The translations under genes were made by a program, and so were the position numbers. DNA of 64,000 nucleotides from Tetraselmis striata (Eukaryota; Chlorophyta; Chlorodendrophyceae; Chlorodendrales; Chlorodendraceae): positions 62,001 through 126,000 of the forward strand of contig VCJN01001409.1 in assembly GCA_006384855.1 (NCBI GenBank). The letters run 5' to 3'. Shown piece by piece: positions 1 to 11,322 of this stretch (positions are counted from its first letter, which is position 1; every line of letters begins with the position of its first letter). The notes below the pieces were generated by a model. It saw only the letters and a program-made list of their open reading frames with translations, made no database searches and was not told the DNA's origin.

Positions 1-3000
1 TCAAGACGAGACTCAAGCGTCTGAAGAAGCCGATCCTCATGACAATCAAGCAGCTGCAGGCTCGAATGTGTGCCAATACGGAGGTGATGAGAACTTGTCG
101 CCAGGAAGGTAAACTAGCTTCCTGATCATGGCGACATTAATACACATGCATGTCATAGGGGTCTGAAACATTATATATTACAATTATTTCTTTATCAAAA
201 GCTGTCACAAACGCGAACTTATCTAGCTGCTGTATCATAACCACGTGTGCTGGGCAGAATGGAGCCAGCACCTACGCAGCCCAGAATTGATAGCCATGTG
301 GAGGATGAAATGATGACCGAGCACGATACTGATGGAGTCCTGGAGACTGGCCGACTTCCAGATACATCCCAGAATCATCATGGCGATCATGATGAGGAAA
401 TTGCAGAGCATGCGCCCAAAATGGCAACCCAAGCTGTGGCTCCTGTGCAGGCTGACGACAATGGCTACCTTGGACCTGACCTGAGCACTTGTGCTGGGAA
501 ACGGCATCAGGAGGTGTATGGTCAGCAGAGAGCCGAGCCTGGGACTGAGGTGAGGGAGTGACAGTACTTTCCAGTTTCTCGGAATGACATCACAGTGACT
601 GAGATTGTAATAAATTGACAGGATGATGAGGCAATGGACACGCCGTCTGGACGCCAGTACCAACATGGCGAGCAGGCAACGCATGGACAAGTGGATTTGC
701 CAATGGCGGGTATGCTGCTGCACTATGCACTTTGCAGGCGCCTGTCATGATTTCCACCATGGCATCAGTGGCATTGCATTAATGTGTGATTTGCTGCCTT
801 TTGCCACCGTGATTATTCTATGTGCATATCAGATCAAGACCTGAGCACCGGGAAGCTGCTTTGTCCTCCCAGCGGGAATGCATCCTGCTCGCATGATGGC
901 CATGTACAAACCAGGGTCATCTCAGACATTTCTGCCTGTGAAGGCGACATTGGTCATCAGCTGGATTCAGGTCACACGGCCGACACAAGGGATCCCCAGT
1001 GCTCAACTGACGGCGGCGATGCTCCCTGTCCAACAACCACTGATCAAAACTCGCCTGCAGCCCATGAACCTAGGTATCCACTTGATCCTCAAGAGAACAA
1101 TGCAACCTTGGCTCTTCGTGTATCCATGGAAGGCTGCTTTGTTGGGGACGACTCTCGAATGAATGAACAGCAGGTGCGTTTCCCCTGCTGGATGGGATAC
1201 CAAACCTTGCCGTTTAGCCCAGTTGGTGATATATGTCTCCGCTCTGCAGCCCCACATTGGCCGTAGTAGGTCCAGGCCGGCTACTGGTGTTCATTCAATG
1301 CGGAGCATTCGAATGGACGACATCCAGCAGCACCTTGCCTCAGTGTCACGCAGTATTCAAAGAAGTGTTGGGAAATACATTATACATGATATTGGCTATA
1401 TATGAGCAATGGGTGTCCAGACACACGACTCAGCCGTGGATGTACCGAGAGGCGTAGCCAAGCTGACATACATGTGGATAACTGACCACACCAGATGCTC
1501 TATAGGTGCTGCAGAGGCAATTCAATACAAAGCACATCAGCGACTTTGAGATGGTCTAACATATTGCGGCCATGTGCTGTTTGCAGCAGGATGACGAGAT
1601 CAGTCATGAGGGCATGCAACCCCCGGAACCACCTGCATCAGTTCCCACATGCTCGGCAAATTCTGACATCCATGGCGCTACCGTCAACCATGATACATCA
1701 GCAGTAGCTTCTGGTGGCTGCTACGATCTTCACGCTGAAACCCCACTGCCAGGTACCTGCAGCCCACTGTTGTGCACCATCTGCAGTATACATTTAGCAT
1801 GGCAAATTTGCCTCACTGCACATCAGTCAGACTTCATGACATGATAGATGTGATTCCACAACTTAATTTGTCCTATCATGTTTTTCACAGTACAGCTTCC
1901 AAGCACCATTTCAGAGGAACGAGAGCAGTTGCCAAGAAGCACAGTGTTGTCATAAAGGTTTAGGGTTTGACGCTAGATAACAAGTTCTTTCATGTTGCTG
2001 CTGTGCCGTATTTTGATGCAGCGCCGGCAGAGCCGATTCCTCAACCAACAGGTATGCCTGCAGCACTTTCACCTGGCGCATCTCGCACGTTGCAAGGAGA
2101 GGCAGCAAGACCTGAAGACGGGGCTGCTCCATGTCCGCCCGATGATGCGGGAAATCGGCTCCGGCCAACTCCGTCTGATCAGCCACAAGAGACTGAACCA
2201 GTCCCTGCTGGCAGTGCAAGCAGCGGAGGTACGCAATGCTCCGAGGGGTGCTGGCAGCATTCCAAGCTGAGCCCAAATTGATTAGCAAAGAGCCTTAAAT
2301 GGTCCTGCGATTTGACGACCTGCCTGTGTACTCAACTTTGCGCAGGTTTTGTGTATGACCTTACCCCTGACATGGCCACAAATTCAGTGCGTCCGAGCCA
2401 GTTCGGAGTCATTGGAACCCTCCAGCAGCTGGTTGGCACCAGTAGGAGTATGCCTACTGAGTTGACATCAGCCCACAGCGAGATGAACCAAGCTGAATCC
2501 GACAACAATATAATGAATCATGCTGCTATGTTGGCTCATCACAGCAAGTTCAAGTCGCACAAAGCTAGCAAGCCCTTTGTTTCGCCCTCCGTTACTCTGG
2601 CAATGCGAAAGTTGCGCCGAGCTCCTGATCGTGCAACTTCCACGACAGACGACGCAGCGACACAGCGAAGCCTGAGCTCGGCTCCGCGAATGCCAGGCAG
2701 GGGGCGAGCGCTTTTACCACCAGCGCCTAGGCCCGCTACTTCGGTCCCTGTACGCAAGGAAATTAATCGAGTTAGATCAACACCGGTCTCCATGAGCGCA
2801 CCCTACAGAGGAGTGCCTCCCCCAAGTCTAAAAGAATCCCGTCCATCTCCTGCTCAGGTAGCTGGGCCGCTAGACAATTCATTCAATCAATCCTAGTGAA
2901 TCTCAACGAGAACCACAGTGCAGGCACTATGTGTTCAGATAGTAGTTGCTCGATATTCGATGGTGCAATTCCATCTGAGTGTTGCTGTGCTCTTTGCGAA

Positions 3001-4011
3001 TCTGCAGGAACTCCGTTTGGAGGAGGCCCCAGCACAGGACCCAAATGAAGAGGGCCTGCGCCTACAGGGTCAAGTTGGGCGGGTGCAGCAGGACCAGGCC
3101 TTGCATCATACCACCATCCAAGCAGATCAAGTCGTTAAAATTTCTCAGGAGCGTCCAGATAGGCAATCCCATGAGGGGCAGCCAACAGCAGTCCAAGGCC
3201 CAGCGGCCAATCTGTCCGGCACATCCCAGCCAACTCTGGCGAGTGAACAGAATCAAACTCGTCGTGGTGATTCCGTTGGTATCTATCGCAGTGATGGCAG
3301 CAGCCTGCCGTCCAGCCACCAGGGGCATTGCCTGCAGCAAGGCCTCGACAAATCGAATGAACACACTGACCTCAACATGCAGCAGCCCATGAGTGCTAGG
3401 GAGCCATGTGTACAAGTGCGGCCCGCGGAAGGTGCTGGAACACTCACTGACAATGCTGGCCCCGGCTCAAGTGAACTGTGGAGACCGTACTGGCAACTTG
3501 ACTGATGCAGTGGCTGCATCTGAGGAAAATCTACTCGACCTGGGCATTGACGAAAACACAAACACCGATAGCGTGCACGCTGGAACACTGGCCAATGTTC
3601 CAGGGGCAACGTCGGATCCTCAGCGTGCACAGCAGCTGCCTAGGATCCAGATGGCGGCTGGAGATAGCAATGTCTCTACTTTCGAAGATACCAAGAGAAA
3701 GCTTGGTGGGTCATACAGCAAAATCCTCTGTGATCCATATCCAGGCAATGCAAACCTGACATTTCTGCTGTCACCGAGGTCCTCGGAGGTTGCGGAATGA
3801 CAGTGCGCATGATCCTGACAGCACTTATTGTCTTACAGATGAAATGCTCAGTGAGTGCTGGGAGCTGCGCGACAAGGCCCTGAAGACCAGAGCTTCCTTG
3901 GCAATCACGCTGTGCAAGCAAGCAAGGGCCTTCAACCCCATTGTCGTCCAAAGGCTGCAGGGATACAACTCTGGGCAAAGCAATGTCCATGACGGTCTGA
4001 CAGAGCTATGA
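1..4011 (+). CDS. Unrecognised low-complexity protein, 3' part (10 exons)
   Basis: The window opens inside this gene. I assign exons 1-108, 258-549, 622-709, 833-1173, 1590-1752, 2022-2228, 2346-2857, 3008-3431, 3511-3705 and 3839-4011 (TGA). Every intron is GT-AG and all junction phases agree, giving about 833 C-terminal residues. The start of the fifth exon could be 1587 (an extra CAG). The protein is rich in Gln, Ser, Asp, His and Pro with scattered Cys, has no membrane segment, and I recognise no domain. The last exon (DEMLSECWELRDK onward, about 57 residues) is the least biased part and may be a folded C-terminus. A TGTAA signal lies at 4250. The next gene is convergent. The real N-terminus and function are outside what I can see. 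Confidence 0.75.
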
Positions 4012-4098
4012 GAGAGCGGCCCAAGGCAAGGTGTACTGCAAACCACATGATCTAGTGTGAGTCTACACATCATGCTGCAAATATGTCCCATCTCGAAA

Positions 4099-4103
4099 TT
4101 ACA
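4099..4103 (-). terminator. Candidate TGTAA poly(A) signal of the 4324-5758 gene
   Basis: TTACA on + reads TGTAA on -. It is about 220 bases after the stop of the hydrolase gene and lies inside the predicted 3' UTR of the convergent gene, so the two transcripts would overlap tail to tail. Confidence 0.35.
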
Positions 4104-4249
4104 TTCGGGCTGAGGTAGTGAAAGTTCTTGACTGCATTATGTGATACAGCGCAATCAATAGCACATGCTGCTGCAAATCCGCAGGCGTCTTGCGTCCCGA
4201 TACCTGAAATAGGAAGCCTCTATTCAATGCGTGCAATGTGTACATACAA

Positions 4250-4254
4250 TGTAA
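4250..4254 (+). terminator. TGTAA poly(A) signal of the 1-4011 gene
   Basis: TGTAA, the usual poly(A) signal of chlorophyte nuclear genes, lies about 240 bases after the TGA stop. No earlier TGTAA was seen in the 3' region on this strand. Confidence 0.45.
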
Positions 4255-4323
4255 ATGTCAAACATGAATATGTACAATGATGTCTAAATCGAAACTTTCA
4301 ATATACTACCATCATAAATGATG

Positions 4324-5758
4324 TCAGCTCATCAGCGCAAGCAGCGCCATGACACTGGCGAGAATCTTGAGTAGGTGGTTGCACAAAGACGCAGCTCCAT
4401 GGCCCTTTGATACGAAGTTTGCCGAGCCCTTTGGAAGCGAAGCATTCACATTGCATCGACACGATGCACTGATGTTGTATGTCCAGGTGTATGCTGAACT
4501 GGCGCTGCCAACATGGCCGAGGAACCCAGCATCATCGCACGAAACGCCCATTGCCGCAGAAGCATTGAAAAAGCTCTGGAGCGATGCAGCCATCAGCGGT
4601 ATTGCGCTAGAGCGGAATTCAGCAAGGACATTCCTCATCTGGGGGGAGACCAGGTGTACCTGGAAATCGGCCACCTTTGCATCCAGTGTCTGCCCACTCA
4701 CAGTGGCCCAATGGTGCTCCGATGACAAGCTTCATGCATGTGCTTGAGGTGTTCAAAAGTGAGAGGAGTCTGGATGAGCATGCTGAGTTGAGATCCGTGT
4801 CAGGACCCCCAATGAAGGAGATAACAGGAGGGAGACGCTCATGGGAGGTTTGGACATCTTTGAGCGCCGGCAGTACAGGCGGATCTGTGTACGTGCCCGG
4901 CGACAGCAGCAGAAGCCCTGCTACATCAAGCGACCTGTTCGCATCTGAAGATAGTGCCACCATTGCCAGCATGGAGGCGCCGCCACCGAAGGAGTGCCCA
5001 GCAAGTACTACTCGGCCTGACAAGCAGGTCTTGGTAGCATCGCTGCCCACGGTCAAGTGCTCAGCGAGGTGAAGTTGATCAAGCGCTGCCGACTGGGCCA
5101 GAGTATCTTCATCGCTGTTCTCCCATGTGGAGTCCGGATCTTCACAAGAGTTTGGCAATGGATATGATTGGGATTCATTTGCGGGCGGTGGAGGCGCCGC
5201 AGCAAAGGCCAAGAGCTCTGGCGGTGGCACCTGCATGACAGCAAGACATTTGCAAGCTGCCAGTCAATCATATCATGTGATGCCTGTGACAACGGCACCT
5301 CTGCAGCATATCCCAGGTATCCATAGTGGTGGCAATAGAAGCAACCGAAGGATCTTGACTGTGCTGTTGGCGCTGTGGGTCGCAAATGCGCATGTCGAGG
5401 CTGCCAAATCATAGATGGAATCATATCCAGGTGCGCTCAAGACTGTGTACACTACCTGCAACGCAACAGCGAATCCATGCTTTGGCAGCTCGTCGCAAAT
5501 CCAGCTGTAGTCTTCATGGGTAAGCCCTGCCCCTGCTGCAAATACAATCAGCCCTGGGAGAGGAGCCGACTCTTGCAGCTGCGGCATACATAGTCGGGCC
5601 TGTACACTCCGATTTCCCCGCGAGGGATCACTCAACACGATATCTTGGTCCTGTGTGCAGGAGGCCTGCGCAGACAGGTCGGTTCGCTGTTCCCGGACGG
5701 AATCGGCGACACAACACAAGCCGACCAGCAGCAACGTGAGCAATCGACTCACGATCAT
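4324..5758 (-). CDS. Secreted alpha/beta hydrolase, chlorophyllase/cutinase-like, possibly GPI-anchored
   Basis: Three exons are proposed: 5758-5456, 5230-4698 and 4606-4324, giving 372 residues. The first splice is clean (both sides phase 0); the second is the best fit I found but less certain. The protein starts MIVSRLLTLLLVGLCC, a signal peptide. The segment VFAAGAGLTHEDYSW followed by ELPKHGFAVAL is the typical start of an alpha/beta hydrolase of the chlorophyllase/PET-hydrolase group. The nucleophile motif GHSFGGG places Ser at about 181; GHC near 277 is the likely catalytic His. A Pro/Asp/Ser-rich insert (about 102-160) precedes the nucleophile. The C-terminus is hydrophobic (LLKILASVMALLALMS) with no basic tail, as in GPI-anchor signals. 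The start is the ATG at 5758; the reading frame also runs upstream to a GTG. Substrate unknown: a secreted esterase or lipase acting at the cell surface is more likely than chlorophyll breakdown. Confidence 0.7.
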
Positions 5759-5927
5759 GTCGAGCCACTCGTCGTTGCACACGATGTCAGGCTGTCTGGT
5801 TTATCTTGCTAATTTCAGCTGCGACAGTGTAGCAAGTATGATCGTTTATCTTCGCCCCAAGCGGCTGCGGACTTCTATGCTTGGCCGCCGACTGATTGCG
5901 AGTAAAATACTGATGGCGGAGCGGCGC

Positions 5928-6015
5928 GAATATATAATTACATGAGCTAGCAGCAGAAGGCGATATCGGAAATCACCAAAATAAAAGGCAATCAGAAAGG
6001 TCCGAATATGAACCG
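5928..6015 (+). repeat. Dispersed 85-bp repeat, empty-site paralogue of the 55.07-kb insertion
   Basis: The segment matches both flanks of the insertion at 55074-56225: its left half matches about 55035-55073 and its right half 56226-56275, joined at GATATC. This copy lacks the insertion. Confidence 0.7.
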
Positions 6016-6295
6016 CGGCGAGAGACCTCACACTGTACGCAAATAACATAATCGCAACTACGGGTACCTACTGCTCGTACGTGGGTCTCCTCCGGTCGTC
6101 CGGCATGCTCATATACAGTAGATAGATTACTATCTATTTACATATATATGTGTGATACATTCATATATGTATGAATATTAGTCCGTGGCGCGTCGGTACT
6201 ATTACGGGTACTAGCTAAATGTGGATTAATAAACTAAAGTTACCTGTACGGGTACTGCCAACAGACGGTGGTGACCTGCGCGGCATTGTTTTTTG

Positions 6296-6483
6296 TTTTC
6301 CCGCCCCCGGGCAGGACTGGCAGTGAAACCCTTGCAGCGTCTCTACGACGGCCGTTTAGGCAGCATTCCAGTTACGGGAAGCCCTGGGTAGGCGACGCTC
6401 CGTTATAGCCATCAAGCAAATTGCCGAAGGATTCTGCAAGACTAATTAGAGGCTAAGGACAGAATTTCACTGTTGGATCACCG
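6296..6483 (-). mobile_element. 5'-truncated copy of the tandem LINE (3' end only)
   Basis: About 190 bases match the 3' end of the LINE units at 30972-31160, including CTCTACGACGGCCG and CAAGACTAATTAGAGG, with some divergence. Read on -, the 3' end continues into an A-rich tail (AAAACAAAAAAC, about 6300-6289). This is the normal result of incomplete reverse transcription and defines the 3' end and polarity of the LINE family. Confidence 0.75.
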
Positions 6484-6950
6484 CGGCATTGTCAGCAGTC
6501 CTGCATGCGCGCGCTGCTTGCTGCTCGAGTCCCGATTGACAACATTGTGCTGTTGCATGCTGACCTGGCCCGACCTCTCCCCATCGTTACAACGATCTTG
6601 GCCACTGGGGTGAGATTTGACGGCCACGATCTGGGACAACTAGAATTTATCGGTACACTAAAGATTCTTCAAGAACGCGCGCCAGCCACTCAGTTCCGAC
6701 AACCACACTGTACGTCACCGCTCGCGCTGTTCTCGTATATATCAGCGGCGCTCAAAACGCGCGAACATACCAGCAACCGGCTGCCCGGCGGCATCACGAA
6801 GTCTCGACGGCTTCTGGCGGGACGGCAGCTCGCCTGCAGAAGGACCATTCGTGCCCAGCCCTCGGTGCCCTGTGGCTAGTCAGCACAGCTCGATCCGAAA
6901 CTGTGTCTGATCTTGACGCCAGGCTTTCCTGCCTACCTCTCCCAAGCAGA

Positions 6951-9713
6951 ATGATGTCTGCGACGATGTCTGCCATGCCACTACGCGCGGCGCTCCGCCC
7001 AGCGGCAGTCCCGCAACGCACCGCTCGCGCGCCCCTCACTCTCGCCCCGCGCCCGCGCCCCACCCCGTGCGGCCTAGCCCCGCACCGCTTCTCCCTTGTG
7101 CCGGTGCGTGCTGCTGCCGAGGCCGAAGTGGCCGACACTGGTGCGAAGAAGGCTACGACGGACGGAGAAGTGGCCGAAGGTTCCATCTCACTGGCGTTCA
7201 AACGCGTGCTGGTGGTCGTTGCGCAGTTCCTTATCGGCCTGCTGCCTGGGCGAATGGGCCTCACGTGGCTGGCAGGTCTGCTGCCCTCCAGCGTGAAGTC
7301 TGTCTTCATGGACCTGGTAGACATGTACACGGACCAGATGGAGAAGGCTGTGGGGGACCGCCGCAAAGCGGAAGAGGTCACCTATGGCGTGTTCCGCCTG
7401 ATGTGCAAGGCCTATGCAGAGCAGCTGTTTCTGCCGTACAATTTTCCCTCCTACCACCGCGCCATCCGTAGCCCCACCGATTACTACAAGATGGGCCAGC
7501 AATACATAGGCTGTATGATCGACTTCAGCCGTTCGATCCTGATGTATCCTGACAGGTGTGTGTGTGTGTGTGTGCCTCTGCTCCTCAAAAGTTTCTCTTG
7601 CAGTTGTGGCTACTGTGCCCCTGGGCGCAGGGCGCTGAGCTGCATGCTGAATCTACCTGCAGGTGGGCCAAGATCAAGGCTGATCTTGATAAGGGCGAAA
7701 ACGTCATCCTTCTGACCAACCACCAGTCGGAGGGTGATGCGGCCTTCATCCCCCTCTTGACTGAGATCTCCCACCCTGGCCTGGGTGAGCAGGTGCGCAC
7801 ATGTCGGCTGCGTCCCCTTTGCACACGTTCCCCGTGATCTGCTGCGCAAAAGAGCAAAGTCAGGATGGAGTGTAGAATCCCAAGGCTGCTGATGCCAATG
7901 GGATTGTATGTGGCGTGGCGTGTGATGGCTTGTTCCTGGTGCATCAGGTTACCTACATCGCTGGTGACCGCGTGGTGAGCGACAAGCTGTGCAAGGTGAG
8001 GTCTATGCGAAGTTCTAACAATCGCATGGCATGAATGTGGCTACAGCAGCCCAGCTACGAATTCAGCAGGCAGTCTGTCAGGTCTGAACACAACGCTCTC
8101 CTGCCAAATGTGTGCAGCCTTTCAGCATGGGACGGAACCTGCTGTGCGTAAACTCCAAGAAGTACATCATGAACGACCCCAGCACCCGCGCCGAGAAAAT
8201 GCGCGCCAACGTCCGCACCCTCAAAGTGCGTCCTGTCCTGCCAGCCTGGGGCTTTTCAGTGCTGTGGTGTAACGACGGTCATGCAGCCCTGGGGCACATG
8301 CTGCCTTGTGCTTCTTGCCGCAGTCGCTCACATTGCCATTATGCACAGGAGATGGAGCGGCTGCTCAAGAAGGGCGGCATGCTGATCTGGATTGCGCCCA
8401 GCGGTGGCCGCGATAGGCGCAGCCCTGACGGCACCTTGCTCCCCGCCAAGTTTGACCCCGCTGCGGTAGGCACTCGCAGACCAACATTTGCGTGGGTGTG
8501 GGCTCGGGCGCAGCGACACCTGCGAGGCAGCGCTAGGTTCCCTGGGTACCGCGGAGTCGCATCACCCTCTCCACACTACTGAGACTTGCTTTCTCCCCAG
8601 CTTAAATTCTCTAGGTGGGGGAGGAGGGGAGGGGTTGCCTGCCTCACCCGGAGTGGTGGCGATGTCGCAGGTTGAGATGATGGCAAAGCTCGGCAGAAAG
8701 AAGGGTGTAAAACCAACGCACCTGTTGCCGATGGCCATGTCGACGTATGACATCATGCCGCCGCCGGAAACCACGCAGAAGGATCTGGGCGAGGAGCGCA
8801 TCGTGAACTTCACTGGGGCAGGTGGGTCACTTATTCCCTCATGGCACCATATTTCCCAGCGGAAGATATCCTGGGAGAGGCCTTCATGTATGGCAGGAGG
8901 ATAGGAGAGGGGGGGGCACGTCTGGCCCGAAGCGCTGGGTAGCTCAGCAGTTCCTACCAGGCCAGGCCCGGCGTCCGGCAAAGCGACTGAGTGAAGGAAC
9001 ATAACAAAGGAGAGGCCGCATGAGGGGGGGGGGGGGGGGGGGGCAACCAACCATGTGTGTTTATGATTACCAGAAATGCTGGCCCACAACAGAGCGACAT
9101 CCACCCTTAGCCGCTTGTGGATGTCGCTCCCTCTCACTGGGGTCGCTTGCCTGCGTGTGATTCGGCATTCTCGCTTAAGGGTGCGCTTTGATTCGGTTCT
9201 AAATCGGCCTGGGGCGGAGGGGGCAGGTGCTGCAGCAGCGCGACCACGCCAGCGCCCCAATCGGTATCTCAAGCATCTGAACTTTTTGTGCACAGGTCTC
9301 AGCGTTGGAGAGGAGATTGATGTCAGTCAGGATGGGCCATGGGCTCAGGCATGCAGCCCTCTCGTTTCCTGCCCGTTGCCTAGCGCTCCTTTCACTTTCT
9401 GAGGCCATCATCTGAAGGCATCGTACTCTGAGATGGGTTGAATGGCTGAACGCAGCATGGGGGCTCATTTGAGACCCCTCTGCATATCTACGCACGTGGC
9501 CTCACTCCATTTCGCTGGTGCTTTGCCTTGCCACTGCAGGGGGTTGACCTCAGTGACAAAGCAGCATGCTCTGCGGCGCTGGCAGAGTACGTCTACTCGC
9601 AGGTCTGCGACCTCTACGCGCCTATTGTGTCCTGCAACGTCCCAGGGGGGCCGGTGGAGCCGCTCCCCGAGAACGCCATCAGGCCCCAAAAGCCTGACAT
9701 CATCCCCTACTAA
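6951..9713 (+). CDS. Plastid acyl-ACP:glycerol-3-phosphate acyltransferase (GPAT/ATS1 type)
   Basis: It acylates sn-1 of glycerol-3-phosphate from acyl-ACP in the stroma, the first step of plastid glycerolipid synthesis. Eight exons: 6951-7555, 7663-7792, 7948-7995, 8118-8225, 8349-8465, 8671-8821, 9296-9321, 9540-9713 (TAA). All phases agree and give 452 residues, close to plant ATS1 (about 459). Residues 1 to about 54 are rich in Ala, Arg and Pro (transit peptide, cut near VRAA). The catalytic HX4D motif is NHQSEGD (His222, Asp227); the substrate-binding block is WIAPSGGRDR (Arg318, Arg320). The C-terminus, KPDIIPY, is conserved in the family. I chose the ATG at 6951; in-frame ATGs follow at 6954, 6966 and 6975. 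The first donor lies in a (GT)n run and intron 6 holds a G20 tract. ATS1 is the plant name; the algal symbol is not certain. Confidence 0.93.
7556..7572 (+). repeat. (GT)n microsatellite at a splice donor
   Basis: The first intron of the acyltransferase gene begins exactly at a run of GT dinucleotides, so several overlapping donors are possible. Only a cut after GACAG (7555) keeps the frame with the next exon. Confidence 0.75.
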
Positions 9714-9939
9714 GCTGCCGATGGCGGGCACCTATTGAGCATGTCGAATGTTACCAGCATCCTTACTAGACGATATGTCACTGAGATGGGACCCCAAAGC
9801 ACACTTGCCTCTGCCAGCAATGTCTTATCTCAAGTCAGCCAGTGTTTGTGTCTGGCGGCGGCGTACAAGTGTTTGGCGCAGAGGGAGGTTGTGGGCAATT
9901 GGTGATGGCGGCATGGATTAAACAATTTTCTTGAGACAG

Positions 9940-9944
9940 TGTAA
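9940..9944 (+). terminator. TGTAA poly(A) signal of the acyltransferase gene
   Basis: TGTAA lies about 230 bases after the TAA stop, at a normal distance for a chlorophyte 3' UTR. Confidence 0.55.
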
Positions 9945-9949
9945 TGTAC

Positions 9950-11175
9950 ACCTTAACTAACCTACTGCTGCTGCGGCACTCTCTCTCCCTGGCACATTGC
10001 ACCAAGGCAAGAGGGAGCGGCTACAAGCACAGGCCAGGCGACTTGTTTCACTGTGGGCTTGAATGGGGTGGAGGGTGACACGGCTTGAAGTGGCGTGCCG
10101 GTGATGGGAGGCATTGCTGCCATTCTTGACCCTGCACGGCTCGTCAGTGCCAGCATAGAAATCAGATACGGGCTTGTTCAGGTTGGAATGGAGGGCACCA
10201 GGTAGCGCTTGTTGCGCCCTGCGACGTGGCACAGAGGGCAGAGCAAGATTTAATTGGGCTGTTGTCACGTGATTATACGCTGGAGTACCTAGGTGTAGGG
10301 GGGGGGGGGATGAGGTAACTGCCGCCAGGCAGTGCTGAGCCTTGCGGGGGGGGGGGGGGGGGGGGGGGGGGAAGACTGGGGAGAGCGCACACACCTTCAG
10401 CAGCTGCCTCAGCTGGGGGCGGGGGAATCTGGGGATCTCCACGCTTCGCCCCGATCATGGAACGCCCCGAAGTATTGGCGGGAACGCTGCCCTTGGTCAG
10501 TGTCGGAGGGCCCTGCAGGGTCAGCATCGACGGACACTCAAGTGTGGTATTGCGACTCGCATATAAAGAACTAGGTAGGAGGGTATGTACGTACGGTTTT
10601 GAACCCTAAAATTCTCCATAATACGCTAGACACACGGGGCATCCTGACGTAAAGGTAGTACTCAGCGGTGTGACGCAGAGAATTGCCCATCTTCATCCCT
10701 CAATCTTTGGCCAAAGTCAAGACGTGACAGACAACGTCCTCAGCTTGTTTCTGGACGGCTGTGATTGCGGATCCAAGCTCCTCTAGCTTGGATGCAATTC
10801 TCAATTGATTGGTATATCATCGGTGGTATGTTTGATGTCATACAAAGACCGATACGGATTGATTTGAGAAAACTGTACGAGTTCACGAGTATGGCCGCAC
10901 ATCTGCGCGAGTGACAGCGTTGATATCACGACCATAATAAGATGATTCCATATGAAATGACATGTGAAAGCCCCACTTGAAGCTGGAACTAAAATACACA
11001 GCCCATGGTTATATTCTTCCAAAAAAGAGCGACCCGCAATAAAAAAGATAAATCATGGTCCAAGCTTAGGGGATGAATAAACCTGAAACCTTTGTGCAAA
11101 AATACTACTACACTGCATACATGCCACGAAAATTTTCAGTATTTTTCGGTTTATATCCGAGCAGTTTTACCCTAT
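9950..11175. other. Intergenic region with two poly(G) runs
   Basis: Between the acyltransferase and the 3' end of the - strand membrane protein. It holds G12 at 10298-10309 and G26 at 10346-10371. I see no convincing gene; the 3' UTR of the - strand gene must lie in its right part. Confidence 0.6.
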
Positions 11176-11322
11176 CTATTGTAAATCCCGCACTAAAACA
11201 GCTAAAAATGTGCGCTTGAGAACCAGGGCAGTGACATACTGTATGAAGGGAGGCGCAATATGCAGGATGCAAAACAGGGGGAGAACGGGCGGGGAGGGGG
11301 GGGGGGGGGGGGGAGGACTGAC

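Larger units (their letters stand above)
5783..6950. other. Divergent intergenic region with transposon debris
   Basis: This 1.2-kb spacer separates the divergent hydrolase and acyltransferase genes. It holds a copy of an 85-base dispersed repeat (about 5928-6015), an AT-rich stretch (6110-6180) and a 5'-truncated LINE fragment (6296-6483). A TATA-like GTATATATC sits near 6736, about 215 bases before the acyltransferase ATG. No gene seen. Confidence 0.6.

Noticed and set aside
1896-1957. Extra exon in the first gene
   Set aside because: It opens a frame but leaves the wrong phase for the next exon; skipping it makes all phases agree.
247-4011. Bacterial or viral origin of the left part
   Set aside because: Phase-consistent spliceosomal introns and TGTAA signals show eukaryotic nuclear genes.
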